A stretch of DNA of 64,000 nucleotides from Thalassolituus sp. UBA1087 (GCA_002314145.1 DCCG01000034.1:58585-122584); one strand, 5' to 3'. Counted from the stretch's first letter, positions 53,932 to 63,608 are shown. The notes: generated from the letters alone by a model not told the origin. Numbers and translations: made by a program.

Positions 53932-54327
53932 ATGTGGACTCTGACAATTTCACCGCGCTTTGGTGAAACCGATGCCCTCGGCCATATCAACAACACCGTC
54001 TTGCCGGTGTGGTTTGAGGATGCACGCACACCGGCATTCCGCCTGTTTACCCCTGACCTGAATCCCAAAGACTGGCACCTGATCATTGCCAGAATTGAGG
54101 TCGAATTTGTCGGCGAGCTGTTTTATGGCCGCGATGTGGAAATACGTACTTATATTCAGAAGCTGGGCAACAGCTCAATGACCATTGCCCATGAAGCCTG
54201 GCAGGATGGACGTCTGGGTGCCCGCGGCACGGCCGTTATGGTGCATTTTGACCATGATGCCAAAACCTCGGTGGCCATCCCGGAAGCGATCCGTGAACAG
54301 CTGGCGCAACACCTGGAAACCCTGTAA
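53932..54327 (+). CDS. Acyl-CoA thioesterase (4HBT hotdog fold)
   Basis: A 131-residue single hotdog-domain thioesterase. RFGETDALGHINNTVLPVWFE carries the catalytic Asp of the 4-hydroxybenzoyl-CoA thioesterase family. The end of the fold is TAVMVHFDHDAKTSVAIP. An ATG 21 bases upstream (53911) would add seven residues; I prefer 53932 by similarity to the family start (MWTLTISPRFGETD). The acyl substrate is unknown. Confidence 0.88.
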   Translation: MWTLTISPRFGETDALGHINNTVLPVWFEDARTPAFRLFTPDLNPKDWHLIIARIEVEFVGELFYGRDVEIRTYIQKLGNSSMTIAHEAWQDGRLGARGTAVMVHFDHDAKTSVAIPEAIREQLAQHLETL

Positions 54328-54368
54328 ACACCTGACACCGGCAACAGGAACGCAGACTGACCATGGCA

Positions 54369-56210
54369 TCAGCCGCGGTCCCAGTTGTGTTCCTGATTTT
54401 CTACTTCCGCCTGCATATCCGTCTGCATCAGATCCTGCAGATCACGGCTGTTCTGACGCGCCAGATTTAACCGGGTTTTTTCATCATCCGGGGCTTCCAC
54501 CATTTCCTGCAGCATCAATTCATCATAATGCCGGAACAGCTCCGCCGAACGGCGTGCCTGATAAGCGCGGAAGCCCAGTGAGCGCAGAGCTTCACGGCCC
54601 AGTCTGAGTGCAGAATGAAAGGATTCCCGCTCCACATGATCAACACCGGCGCGCAACAGCTCAACCGCCTGATGGCGGCCACGGGCACGGGCGAGAATCC
54701 GTACGTGCGGGAAATGGCGTTTGACCAGCCGCACCAGATCCATGCTGCGGTTATGATCATCAATCGAAATCACCAGCAGTTCCGCGTCTTCAATCCCGGC
54801 TGACACCAACAGATCCGGGCGCGATGCATCGCCAAAAAAGACCTTATGACCAAAGCGCCGTACGCTGTCGATCTGCACCGCATCGTGATCAAGAATGGTG
54901 ATATTAAACCCGTTGATACGCAGTAACCGGCCGACGATCTGACCGAAACGCCCGAAGCCGACAACGATGGCCCGGGCTTCGTGATTATCAATGGTGTCTG
55001 CGGTGTTGTTGTCTTTCTGCACCCGGTTACCGGATAACCGCGGCTGCACCCAGCGTTCGTTGATACTCATTAATAACGGCGTTGCCACCATACTGAGCGC
55101 CACCACCACCGTCAGTGGCGCGGTTATATCCGTCCCCAGCACACGATTATTTTCGGCAAAGGTAAAGAGTACAAAGGCAAACTCACCGCCCTGCGCCAGG
55201 GAAAAAGTAAACACAGAATTACTTTTTCCGCTGAGCCCGAATAAACGCCCGAGAATAACCAGCACCAGCATTTTGCCGCCAATCAGTGCCGCTAATAAAC
55301 CACTGATCAGCCACGGGTGCTGCAGCAGAAAATCAAAATCGATACTGGCACCCACGGAAATAAAAAACAGTGCCAGCAGCAAACCTTTAAAGGGTTCAAT
55401 TTCAGATTCCAGCTCATGCCGGTATTCGCTGTTCGCCAGTACCACCCCGGCGACAAACGTCCCCAGCGCCGGGGATAAGCCGACTTCATTCATCAGCAGG
55501 GCAATGCCCACCACCAGCATCAGTGCCGTGGCGGTAAAGGTTTCACGCAGACGGGTTTCCGCAATAATGCGGAACAGATAACGGCTCACCCAGCGTCCGA
55601 CGAGCACAATAGCCGCAACCACCAGAATAACTTTCAGCGCGGTTTCCCAACCGGGAATGTGTTCGGTTTTATTGGCCAGTTCAGGTAACTCCATGGCCAG
55701 TAAAGGCAGTATCGCCAGCAAGGGGATAACCGCAATATCCTGAAATAACAGTACGGAAAACGATGATTGCCCGGACTCGGTTTTCAGCAGGGATTTTTCT
55801 TCCAGTGTCTGCAACACGATCGCCGTGGATGATAACGACAGAATGGAGCCGGTCGCCAGACTTACCTGCCAGCTGAAGCCTAACGCCAGGCCCGCGGCAA
55901 AAAAGAGCAGACTGGTAACCAGAACCTGCAGCCCGCCCAGCCCCAGCACACTGATGCGCATGCGCCAGAGCACGGCCGGGTCCAGCTCCAGACCAATCAG
56001 AAACAGCATCAGCACCACGCCAAATTCAGCGAACGACATCAGGCTTTCAACATCATCGCCCATCAGCCCCAGGCCAAAGGGGCCGATAACAGCACCAGCA
56101 CACAGATAGCCCATCACAGACCCCAGCCCGACACGCTTGGCCAGCGGCACGGCAATCACCGCAGACAGCAGAAACACAAACGCCTGCAACATAAAGGAAT
56201 CGTTATGCAT
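54369..56210 (-). CDS. kefB: Kef-type K+/H+ antiporter with RCK domain (CPA2 family)
   Basis: A 613-residue glutathione-gated potassium efflux antiporter of the KefB/KefC type. About 12 or 13 membrane segments (1-385) contain the family core GLELDPAVLWRMR and SSTAIVLQTLEEK. A TrkA-N/RCK domain (about 410-530) begins with AIVVGFGRFGQIVGRLL and binds nucleotide and glutathione. In electrophile stress it lets K+ out and H+ in. Its start overlaps the upstream KefG-type flavoprotein gene by 8 bases, so the two are coupled. KefB versus KefC is not certain. Confidence 0.9.
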   Translation of the reverse strand: MHNDSFMLQAFVFLLSAVIAVPLAKRVGLGSVMGYLCAGAVIGPFGLGLMGDDVESLMSFAEFGVVLMLFLIGLELDPAVLWRMRISVLGLGGLQVLVTSLLFFAAGLALGFSWQVSLATGSILSLSSTAIVLQTLEEKSLLKTESGQSSFSVLLFQDIAVIPLLAILPLLAMELPELANKTEHIPGWETALKVILVVAAIVLVGRWVSRYLFRIIAETRLRETFTATALMLVVGIALLMNEVGLSPALGTFVAGVVLANSEYRHELESEIEPFKGLLLALFFISVGASIDFDFLLQHPWLISGLLAALIGGKMLVLVILGRLFGLSGKSNSVFTFSLAQGGEFAFVLFTFAENNRVLGTDITAPLTVVVALSMVATPLLMSINERWVQPRLSGNRVQKDNNTADTIDNHEARAIVVGFGRFGQIVGRLLRINGFNITILDHDAVQIDSVRRFGHKVFFGDASRPDLLVSAGIEDAELLVISIDDHNRSMDLVRLVKRHFPHVRILARARGRHQAVELLRAGVDHVERESFHSALRLGREALRSLGFRAYQARRSAELFRHYDELMLQEMVEAPDDEKTRLNLARQNSRDLQDLMQTDMQAEVENQEHNWDRG

Positions 56211-56784
56211 TATCTAAGGCCTGTAATTTACCGAGCAGAATAGAACGGAATGATTGTGCCTGACGCTGCAGTACGGATTCCGGTTTACGTCGTGCCTGAC
56301 ACACCATAAAGGGCGTTTGCCAGGCCATACGGCAGACACGGGCGGTCTGCTCATAAGGCAGCAGATACTGCTCCAGCGGGTAGCGGTTGCCGCCTTCTGC
56401 ACTGAAAGAAGAAAAAGATGCCCCCACTGAGGTAGCAATCCACAGCATGCGTCCCTGCAGCGGGTCCTGTTCCGGCCCCGCCCGGCCAGGCACTTCATCC
56501 AGCGCAAAGTTAAGTACCCGGTCCTGCCATTCTTTCAGTAACGACGGGGCGCTGTACCAATACAGCGGAAACAGAAAAATCACCAGCTGATGGTTACGCA
56601 GCAGAGACTGTTCGTGGCCGATATTAATGTGAAAATCCGGATACTCTTCATACAGATCGCGGATGGTGACTTCATCCAGATCACTGATAGCCGCCAGCAA
56701 TTGCCGGCAGGCCCGTGACGTCTGATGACGCGGGTGAGCATAAATAACCAGTGCCCTGGATGACGCTGCAGTCAATTCAGCCAC
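56203..56784 (-). CDS. kefG: KefG/KefF-type ancillary NAD(P)H oxidoreductase
   Basis: A 193-residue flavodoxin-fold quinone oxidoreductase needed for full activity of Kef channels. The fold markers are RALVIYAHPRHQTSRACR, DLYEEYPDFHI, FLFPLYWYSAPSLLKEW and ATSVGASFSSFSAEGGNRY. The start is uncertain: the frame is open to 56808, overlapping yciH, but I use the GTG at 56784 (AAGG upstream), and a TTG at 56778 is also possible. It is coupled to the antiporter gene by overlap. Confidence 0.85.
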   Translation of the reverse strand: MAELTAASSRALVIYAHPRHQTSRACRQLLAAISDLDEVTIRDLYEEYPDFHINIGHEQSLLRNHQLVIFLFPLYWYSAPSLLKEWQDRVLNFALDEVPGRAGPEQDPLQGRMLWIATSVGASFSSFSAEGGNRYPLEQYLLPYEQTARVCRMAWQTPFMVCQARRKPESVLQRQAQSFRSILLGKLQALDNA

Positions 56785-57136
56785 CTGCCTTTTTGACAGT
56801 AAAACCACGTTTGCTTAATTCACTGACCAGCAGATCACGCTGATCCCCCTGGATTTCGACCACACCGTCTTTCAGGGCACCGCCGACTCCGCATTTCTTT
56901 TTCAGTTCTTTTGCCAGGGTTTTCAGCTCGGCACCGGCCAGCGGTATACCACTGACCAGGGTAACGACTTTACCGCCACGGCCTTTACTTTCACGGCTGA
57001 CGCGCACAATGCCGTCGCCTTTGGGGGTGTCCTCAGTATCACAGCTGCACTGATCGACAGGATTGCCGCAGCCCGGACAGGCACGGCCGAATTCTGTGGA
57101 ATAAACTAATCCACCGGATGAAGATTTTTTAGACAT
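56777..57136 (-). CDS. yciH: SUI1/eIF1-like protein YciH
   Basis: A 119-residue YciH, a bacterial homologue of eukaryotic initiation factor 1 that can influence start-codon selection in vitro. A Cys-rich N-terminal segment (CPGCGNPVDQCSCD) precedes the SUI1 fold with KGRGGKVVTLVSGIP, KKKCGVGGALKDGVVEIQGD and the C-terminal GFTVKKAGG. The length is normal. Its stop overlaps the start region of the kefG-type gene. Confidence 0.93.
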   Translation of the reverse strand: MSKKSSSGGLVYSTEFGRACPGCGNPVDQCSCDTEDTPKGDGIVRVSRESKGRGGKVVTLVSGIPLAGAELKTLAKELKKKCGVGGALKDGVVEIQGDQRDLLVSELSKRGFTVKKAGG

Positions 57137-57201
57137 GGTAATCGGAAACAGAGAAGTGTTATTTCAGAAATTATACGATCACAGCCGCCAGTGCAATTGC
57201 T

Positions 57202-58821
57202 TCAGCGGGGAAAACGCAGCGTTACCAGCGTGCCTTTGCCCTGCTCGCTTTCAATTTCCAGCTCGCCGCCATGGTTGTGCATAATGTTATAGGCAACAGT
57301 AAGTCCGAGACCAGTCCCTTCGCCGATTTCTTTGCGCGAAAAGAAGGGGTTCACCGCACAGCTGAGGTCTTCTTCACTCATGCCACTGCCGGTGTCTTTA
57401 ATCATAACCGAGACCTGATCCTGCTGGGCTTCGCCGGCGATTTCGATGGTCCCGCCGTCTGCCATGGCATCCTGAGCATTGTGCAGAATATGGCGGAAAA
57501 CGAGCCGCACCTGTTCGTTGCTGCAGTTCACCGCCGGCAACTGGCTGAGCAGCTGAATGACGTGAATGGTTTCACTTTTATCCAGCCCGAGTTCGCGCAC
57601 CGCTTCCGCCATAAGCGTATCCAGTGACACGTTTTCTTTGCGTATTTCATTGCTGTCGGCAAAGGTGCGCAGGTCGCTGACAATGTTTCTTACCCGCTCC
57701 AGACTCAGGCGCGAGGTGCGCACCAGGTCCGGCGCGTCGCTGCGTACGAAATCCAGATCAATGCTGGCGCGCAGGTCCTGCAGCGCCGAGGCAATCGCGC
57801 GGTCAGCAATCTGGCTTTCGGCAGACTGATACTGGTCCGCCAGATTAATCAGCTCAGACAGGTATTCGCTCAGGGTGGCAATGTTGGAATACACCACCGC
57901 AATGGGATTGTTAATTTCATGTGCCATTCCGGCGGCCAGATGCCCCATGGAGGCCATGCGCTGCGCCTGCAGCAACAGATCCTGAGTGCGCTGCAGCTCG
58001 TCGAGACTGTTCTGCAGCTGGTTGTTGGTGTCATTCAGTGCTTTGGTGCGGGCGCGGACTTTTTCTTCCAGCTGTTCATTCAGCTGCCTGACGGTCTGCT
58101 CGGCACTGTGACGCTGGGATATTTCCTGCTGCATGGCAGACAGCAGATCATTCATTTTGCGGACCAGATCATCCAGTTCGGAATGCCGCAGACTGCCTTC
58201 CACTGACAGGCTGTCCTTTTGCGGTTTGTTGGGGTCAATTTCCATCAGCCGCGACATCAGGCGTTTCAGCGGAGTCGTCAGACGCAGACGGAAAACCCAG
58301 ATAAGCACGGCGGCGAGCACAATATTGCGCAGCACATCCAGCAACAGAGTCAGAATGGCCCGCTGCTCAAACCCCTGACGGGTGAGGCGTTCATCAATCC
58401 AGATCTGCAGATGGCCAATGGGTTTTTCAGCGCGGCTGTACACTTCCGGCTCATTGAGAGGTACCTGCTGACTGAGGTAATAAGCGGCATCGGACGGGTT
58501 GTTGAGTTTGCCTTCGCTGAGGCCGGCACGGATTTCGAAGCTGGTTTCGTCTTCTTTAATGACGGCAGCGACCACCGCCGGATTGAGCAGCAGACTCTCC
58601 AGAATGGCCTGCATTGCGCGCTGATCATAGTTGTACAGCGACAGCGCCGCCGGAGCGCTCTGACGTGACAGCAGGTCGGCGGTATTCTCCAGGTAACGCT
58701 GGTTTTCACCACGGTAATCCACACCAATCTGCACAGCACTGAACAGCACGCCGAACAGAATACTGAACGTCAGCACGTAGAGTGTCAGCTTGCTTTCAAT
58801 GGATGACAGTCGGGTGGCCAA
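57202..58821 (-). CDS. Sensor histidine kinase (orphan)
   Basis: A 539-residue membrane sensor kinase. A first membrane helix (KLTLYVLTFSILFGVLFSAVQ, about 10-32) and a second (ILTLLLDVLRNIVLAAVLIWVF, about 160-180) enclose a periplasmic sensor of about 125 residues. A HAMP-like linker and coiled coil (about 185-280) follow. The H-box is MAHEINNPIAVV, with N-box, G1 DTGSGMSEED and G2 GTGLGLTVAY in the ATPase domain. No response regulator gene is adjacent, so its partner is encoded elsewhere. The signal is unknown. Confidence 0.92.
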   Translation of the reverse strand: MATRLSSIESKLTLYVLTFSILFGVLFSAVQIGVDYRGENQRYLENTADLLSRQSAPAALSLYNYDQRAMQAILESLLLNPAVVAAVIKEDETSFEIRAGLSEGKLNNPSDAAYYLSQQVPLNEPEVYSRAEKPIGHLQIWIDERLTRQGFEQRAILTLLLDVLRNIVLAAVLIWVFRLRLTTPLKRLMSRLMEIDPNKPQKDSLSVEGSLRHSELDDLVRKMNDLLSAMQQEISQRHSAEQTVRQLNEQLEEKVRARTKALNDTNNQLQNSLDELQRTQDLLLQAQRMASMGHLAAGMAHEINNPIAVVYSNIATLSEYLSELINLADQYQSAESQIADRAIASALQDLRASIDLDFVRSDAPDLVRTSRLSLERVRNIVSDLRTFADSNEIRKENVSLDTLMAEAVRELGLDKSETIHVIQLLSQLPAVNCSNEQVRLVFRHILHNAQDAMADGGTIEIAGEAQQDQVSVMIKDTGSGMSEEDLSCAVNPFFSRKEIGEGTGLGLTVAYNIMHNHGGELEIESEQGKGTLVTLRFPR

Positions 58822-58902
58822 AGCAACTCCTCAATGCTAACCAGTTACATTAGCAGCAGTATAGACGAGAAGTTGCCGGAATCGTGAAGTAAAACGAACG
58901 TA

Positions 58903-59388
58903 TCAGCGCTGATAAAGAGGCAAAGTACTGCGATCCACCACTTTGCGCATGACGAAGCTGGAATGCACGCCGGTTACCCCTTCGATACGCGTCAGTGTGC
59001 CCAGCAGAAACTGCTGAAAAGCATTCATATCGCGCACGATGACTTTCAGAACATAATCAGCGGCCTGCCCCGTGATCAGATAACATTCCAGCACTTCGGC
59101 GCAGTCTGATACCTGACGCTCGAAGCTTTCGAAGCGCTCCGGGGTGTGGCGGTCCATGCTGATGGAAATCAGTGCCAGCAGATCCAGCCCCAGCAGGCTG
59201 GCATCCAGATGAGCCCGGTAGCCCTGAATCAGTCCGCTGTCTTCCAGTGCTTTCACCCGGCGCGAGCAGGGTGATGGCGATAAACCCACCTTATCAGCCA
59301 GCTCCAGATTACTGAGACTGCCGTTGTTTTGCAGCAACTCAAGAATGTGGAGATCGATACGATCAAGTTTGGGTAAATCTGTGCTCAC
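58903..59388 (-). CDS. Lrp/AsnC family transcriptional regulator
   Basis: A 161-residue Lrp/AsnC-type regulator. The helix-turn-helix is LSNLELADKVGLSPSPCSRRVKALED (about 25-50) and the C-terminal RAM/ligand domain covers about 75-155 (VLECYLITGQAADYVLKVIVRDM). I use the GTG at 59388 with GAGAGG 4-6 bases upstream; an ATG at 59421 adds 11 residues without a ribosome site. It is divergent from leuA and may control it in response to an amino acid; that link is inferred from position. Confidence 0.9.
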   Translation of the reverse strand: MSTDLPKLDRIDLHILELLQNNGSLSNLELADKVGLSPSPCSRRVKALEDSGLIQGYRAHLDASLLGLDLLALISISMDRHTPERFESFERQVSDCAEVLECYLITGQAADYVLKVIVRDMNAFQQFLLGTLTRIEGVTGVHSSFVMRKVVDRSTLPLYQR

Positions 59389-59715
59389 TGCGCCTCTCCG
59401 GGTGACTGGCCTGATAGACATATCAGGTCAATATATTTATGTGGCATAAAAAGCCTTTTTATACCGTGTTTGTAGAATTATGTACCACAAACACGGGTTT
59501 TTGATAGCAACTTTGCAATCTTTCACGCTCATATTACGCATATACTGTGCACATACTGTTAACCAGTTCAGCTTTCTATCCGAAAGTCGTTCTCAATAAG
59601 GAACAGGAACCAGCCACAGTCTGCGACTTCACAAGAGTGCAGAGGCAACCCGGATACACAGCTCCGGCGACACAACAGTTAACTGAAAATGACCGTAAAC
59701 CAGGCAGGAAACACC
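59389..59715. other. Divergent promoter region, Lrp regulator / leuA
   Basis: About 325 bases. It probably contains promoters of both genes and Lrp-type sites. A small reading frame (59547-59744) has no cluster of Leu codons, so I see no leucine attenuator. A TATACCGTG / ATATACTGTGC type repeat is visible but not assigned. Confidence 0.4.
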
Positions 59716-61401
59716 ATGACTACGCCGCACAACGCCCGTTTTAACCACCGCAAATATCGCCCTTTCCCGGCGATCAGAAAAACCGACCGCCGCTGGCCTG
59801 ACCAGTCGCTGACCTCAGCACCTCACTGGTGTTCGGTTGACCTGCGTGATGGCAACCAGGCCCTGATTGAACCTATGTCAGTGGCTCAGAAACAGCGTAT
59901 GTGGGCCCTGCTGGTGAACATGGGGTTCAAAGAAATTGAGGTCGGCTTTCCGGCGGCATCGCAGCCGGATTTCGACTTTGTCCGCTGGCTGATTGAAGAC
60001 AATCAGATTCCGGATGATGTCACCATTCAGGTATTGGTGCAGGCCCGTGATGAACTGATTGAACGCACTTATGAGGCACTGGCCGGTGCCCGCCGTGCCA
60101 TTGTGCATGTGTACAACTCCACCTCACCGGTGCAGCGCGAGAAAGTATTCGGCCTCAGCCAGCAGGGGATTATTGATATCGCCGCCAGCGGCGCCCGCAA
60201 AGTACAGAGCGAAGCGCAGAAGTATCCGCAGACCGAATGGGTATTCCAGTACTCACCGGAGAGTTTTTCCGGCACAGAAACGGACTTTGCCGTGGATGTC
60301 TGTAATGCCGTGATTGATGTCTGGCAGCCAACGCCGGACAACAAAGCCATCATTAATCTGCCGGCGACGGTGGAAAGTGCGATGCCGAACGTGTTCGCCG
60401 ATCAGGTGGAATGGTTCTGTGATCACGTCAGCCGCCGCGACAGCCTGACCATATCGATTCATACCCACAATGACCGCGGCTGTGGTGTGGCTGCGGCAGA
60501 ACTGGCCATGCTCGCCGGCGCCGACCGTATCGAAGGCACATTGCTGGGAAATGGCGAGCGTACCGGTAATATGGATATCGTGACCATGGCGATGAATCTC
60601 TACAGCCAGGGGGTAGATCCACAGCTGGATATTTCCATGGCCGACGACATTATCGCCACGGTAGAAGCCTGCACCAATATCAAAACCCACCCGCGTCACC
60701 CCTGGGTAGGTGAGCTGGTGTACACCGCCTTTTCCGGCAGCCATCAGGACGCTATCCGCAAGTGTCTCGCCCGCCAGGACGACGACGAGCCCTGGGATGT
60801 GGCTTACCTGCCGATTGATCCGCAGGACCTCGGCCGCAACTATCAGTCGGTGATCCGGGTTAACAGCCAGTCCGGTAAAGGCGGCGCCAGCTACCTGCTT
60901 GAGCAGGCTCTGGGGGTCACCTTACCGCGCTGGATGCAGATCGAGCTGGCACAGCCGATTCAGAACGCCAGTGAACAGAGCGAAGGCGAGCTGAACAGCG
61001 CCGATATCGTCAATGTGTTCCGCCGCGAGTTTATGCCGGGCACCGGGCACTACTCACTGGCCGGTTATCAGGTGGATAAACAGGGCAGCGAATATCACAT
61101 TCAGGCCTCCATCAACGATGGCGAGCAACTGCTGCTTATCCACGGTCATGGCACAGGGGCCATCAGTGCCTTTGCCGACGCGGTACACAAAGCAACCGGC
61201 ACGGATATTCAGGTGGTTCAGTTTGATGAACAGGCGCTGGCAGAAGGCTCAGATGCCAGTGCCATGGCCTTTATTCAGGCCAATATTCACGGCCAGCGTT
61301 ACACAGCAGCCGCACAGGACGGTGACACTTTGTCAGCGAGCCTGAACGCCATGCTGAACACCGTTAATAAGGCCATGATTGACAGTTATGCGGTTGCATG
61401 A
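59716..61401 (+). CDS. leuA: 2-isopropylmalate synthase
   Basis: A 561-residue LeuA of the long (LeuA2) class, which joins acetyl-CoA and 2-oxoisovalerate in leucine synthesis. The catalytic metal and substrate motifs are SVDLRDGNQALIEPM, SIHTHNDRGCGVAAAELAM (metal-binding His) and GNGERTGNMD. The C-terminal LeuA dimer/regulatory domain (about 430-555) is present and gives feedback inhibition in this family. I use the ATG at 59716 (AGGA 7 bases upstream) rather than 59689. It is unlinked to leuCDB. Confidence 0.96.
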   Translation: MTTPHNARFNHRKYRPFPAIRKTDRRWPDQSLTSAPHWCSVDLRDGNQALIEPMSVAQKQRMWALLVNMGFKEIEVGFPAASQPDFDFVRWLIEDNQIPDDVTIQVLVQARDELIERTYEALAGARRAIVHVYNSTSPVQREKVFGLSQQGIIDIAASGARKVQSEAQKYPQTEWVFQYSPESFSGTETDFAVDVCNAVIDVWQPTPDNKAIINLPATVESAMPNVFADQVEWFCDHVSRRDSLTISIHTHNDRGCGVAAAELAMLAGADRIEGTLLGNGERTGNMDIVTMAMNLYSQGVDPQLDISMADDIIATVEACTNIKTHPRHPWVGELVYTAFSGSHQDAIRKCLARQDDDEPWDVAYLPIDPQDLGRNYQSVIRVNSQSGKGGASYLLEQALGVTLPRWMQIELAQPIQNASEQSEGELNSADIVNVFRREFMPGTGHYSLAGYQVDKQGSEYHIQASINDGEQLLLIHGHGTGAISAFADAVHKATGTDIQVVQFDEQALAEGSDASAMAFIQANIHGQRYTAAAQDGDTLSASLNAMLNTVNKAMIDSYAVA

Positions 61402-61513
61402 AGAAACAAAATAACCCGCGCAGGGAGGCGCGGCCTCTGGTAGTCTGAATACCTGTTCAGAAATAAATACCTGGTCCGCGGACCGGGCATCTCGCCGTTC
61501 GGAGGTCCGGGTT

Positions 61514-61921
61514 ATGAATATGTTGTCTGTGCGCATCAACCAACAGCAGGTACGCCTGGTGTTACGCAGTAATCAGACCGCCCGTGCTATCGCAGATATT
61601 GTGCCCTTCTCCGCCACCGTACGGCGCTGGGGCCAGGCGCTGATGTTTGATTGTCCGTTACCCGTTATCCCTGCCGCCGATCAGCCCCAGACCGAACTCG
61701 CCCCCGGCGACGTGGCTTTCTGGAGCGATGGCAGCAGTATTATTCTGGGTTTCGGGCCAACACCGATTTCCACCGGCCGTGAAGTCCGCCTCGCGCATCC
61801 CAGTACTGTCTGGGCCGATGCGCTGGATGATCTGATCGCCTTTGCCGATGTCGAGACCGGCAGCAAAGTAGAAATTCATCTGGAACAGAGCGTGGAAATA
61901 AAAACAGCCAGCGGACAATAG
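61514..61921 (+). CDS. Cyclophilin-like fold protein
   Basis: A 135-residue small beta-rich protein of the cyclophilin-like (TM1367-type) family. The telling block is APGDVAFWSDGSSIILGFGPTPIS, followed by EVRLAHPSTVWADALDD. Its biochemical role is unknown. It lies about 110 bases after leuA on the same strand. A perfect 12-bp palindrome GGTCCGCGGACC (61473-61484) lies in the gap. Confidence 0.75.
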   Translation: MNMLSVRINQQQVRLVLRSNQTARAIADIVPFSATVRRWGQALMFDCPLPVIPAADQPQTELAPGDVAFWSDGSSIILGFGPTPISTGREVRLAHPSTVWADALDDLIAFADVETGSKVEIHLEQSVEIKTASGQ

Positions 61922-61934
61922 CTGGCTGTGTTGT
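61904..61934 (+). terminator. Hairpin across the stop of the cyclophilin-like gene
   Basis: Perfect 9-bp stem ACAGCCAGC / GCTGGCTGT with an 8-base loop that spans the TAG stop. It is followed only by GTTGTAT, so it is a weaker terminator than most in this window. Confidence 0.4.
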
Positions 61935-61974
61935 ATGGCGCCCGTTTAAGCTGCCACAGGATTACTGCGCAGTA

Positions 61975-63417
61975 TCAGCACTGCCAGGTGGTTTCTTCAC
62001 CCGACTCTTCCATGAAGGTGATGCGGGCGGTTTTATAATTCAGATCGACAAACAGTTCGGCGTAAAACTCACCGTGACGCCAGCCCAGGCACACGCAGTC
62101 ATCGGCCGATGAATTTAATTCAAAGTGACCTTCAAACGCCGGATAGTTATTACGAAAACGCATCAGTTCCAGCTGGCGCTGCACCACGTCTTTTTTCATC
62201 GATTCTGCCACTTCATCGGCACTGTAGAAGTGACGGTTAATATCCCGCGCTTCACCGGTTAAATCACTCAGATCGTAATCGTTTTCACCGGCCAGCAGGC
62301 CAACGTAATAGACCTGTGGAATCCCCGGGGCAAAAAACTGAATCGCCCGGGCGCAGATATAGGCGTCATCGTTCTGCATCATGGCGTCGTAGAAGGTACA
62401 GGTCAGCTGATAAATAGCACCGACACTGTGAGGATTCAGTGCCGAGCGGCGCAGAATCGGGTCCGCACTGCGTTCATTCAGGTTTTCCACCAGCCCGGAA
62501 ATTTCCGTCTCCGGTAACACCCCTTCCACATCCGGAATACAGATACCATCGTGGGTATCCAGCACGGTAATCATGTTACGCGGACACATACGCAGCCAGT
62601 CTTTTAAATAGCGCGAATTATTCGACAACATGGCGTGCAGCATCAGAGGCGGCAGGGCGAAGCCATAACAGTACATATGGCGGCGGCTGATGGCATACTG
62701 AAAACTGGTATGGTCGTGCACTTCCGGCAAGACCTCTGCCCCCAGCGACTGCGCCAGTTCGTTAAACCAGTCGAGATGACGGTACACATCCGGTTCCACC
62801 AGAAAACAACTGGTGCCGATTTCTTTGGTCAGGTAACCAAACGCATCAAGACGGAATAATTTCACCCCGACGCCGGTAAGAAAATTAATATAGCGCGCCA
62901 TCAGTTCCCGCGCCGCGTCTTTGGTAATGTAGTTGAGGTCCACCTGGTGCTCGGTGAAAGTGCACCAGACCCGGCTTTTGGTGCCGTCGGCAAAGGTCAC
63001 TTCGCGGAAGGGTTCTTTCTCTTTACGGATATGAATTTTAGCCAGATCATCGTGGCTGATGGGCTCCATTTCATCGACATGAACAAACAGGTCAGCGTAT
63101 TCAGAATCAAACCCTTTTTCCAGAAAGTCGCGGAACTCATGGGACTCATCGGAAATATGGTTAATGACCAGATCCACACAGAGATCATATTCAGCGGCCA
63201 GCCGTGAGACATCGTCCCAATGACCAAAGGCCGGGTCCACTTCCAGGTGTGTCAGAGGAGAAAAACCACTGTCCGCATTGGACGGATAGAACGGCAGAAG
63301 ATGGATTCCGCTGAGCGCATCAGGGAAATGCTCCTTCAGCAGTTCATGCAAATCGTGAATATTATCCCCCATGCGGTTGGGGTAGCAGATCAGGTGGACA
63401 CCTCGGGATAGCGACAT
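61975..63417 (-). CDS. GH13 subfamily 18 glycoside phosphorylase (sucrose/glucosylglycerol phosphorylase type)
   Basis: A 480-residue retaining phosphorylase of the GH13_18 class. The catalytic nucleophile Asp is in LFRLDAFGY, acid/base Glu in LPEVHDH and transition-state Asp in VLDTHDG. HLLPFYPSNADSGFSPLTH and DPAFGHWDDV match the sucrose-phosphorylase pattern. Members cleave sucrose, sucrose-6-phosphate, glucosylglycerate or glucosylglycerol with phosphate, giving glucose-1-phosphate. Substrate cannot be assigned, but glucosylglycerol (a marine osmolyte) is an attractive candidate. It is not in an operon. Confidence 0.85.
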   Translation of the reverse strand: MSLSRGVHLICYPNRMGDNIHDLHELLKEHFPDALSGIHLLPFYPSNADSGFSPLTHLEVDPAFGHWDDVSRLAAEYDLCVDLVINHISDESHEFRDFLEKGFDSEYADLFVHVDEMEPISHDDLAKIHIRKEKEPFREVTFADGTKSRVWCTFTEHQVDLNYITKDAARELMARYINFLTGVGVKLFRLDAFGYLTKEIGTSCFLVEPDVYRHLDWFNELAQSLGAEVLPEVHDHTSFQYAISRRHMYCYGFALPPLMLHAMLSNNSRYLKDWLRMCPRNMITVLDTHDGICIPDVEGVLPETEISGLVENLNERSADPILRRSALNPHSVGAIYQLTCTFYDAMMQNDDAYICARAIQFFAPGIPQVYYVGLLAGENDYDLSDLTGEARDINRHFYSADEVAESMKKDVVQRQLELMRFRNNYPAFEGHFELNSSADDCVCLGWRHGEFYAELFVDLNYKTARITFMEESGEETTWQC

Positions 63418-63534
63418 ATAACTTCTCCTCTGTTCTCTTTTACCTTACCGGCTGAGCACAGAAGTGCAAACCTGAAGGCAAATTCCTGACCAATGGCGGC
63501 AATGACAGCCGCCCTGGCCACATCGGCCAAATAC

Positions 63535-63562
63535 AGAAAAGCCGCCTCAGGCGGCGGCTTTC
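63535..63562 (-). terminator. Terminator of the uracil/xanthine permease gene
   Basis: Perfect 9-bp stem AAAGCCGCC / GGCGGCTTT with a 6-base loop, followed on the minus strand by TTTTC. It lies about 45 bases downstream of the permease stop. Confidence 0.7.
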
Positions 63563-63608
63563 CGGTGCGGACTCTGACCACCGGAAAGGCTCCGGTGACA
63601 GCACCCCA

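Noticed and set aside
61473..61484. Perfect palindrome GGTCCGCGGACC
   Set aside because: Only 12 bases, single copy; too little to call an operator.
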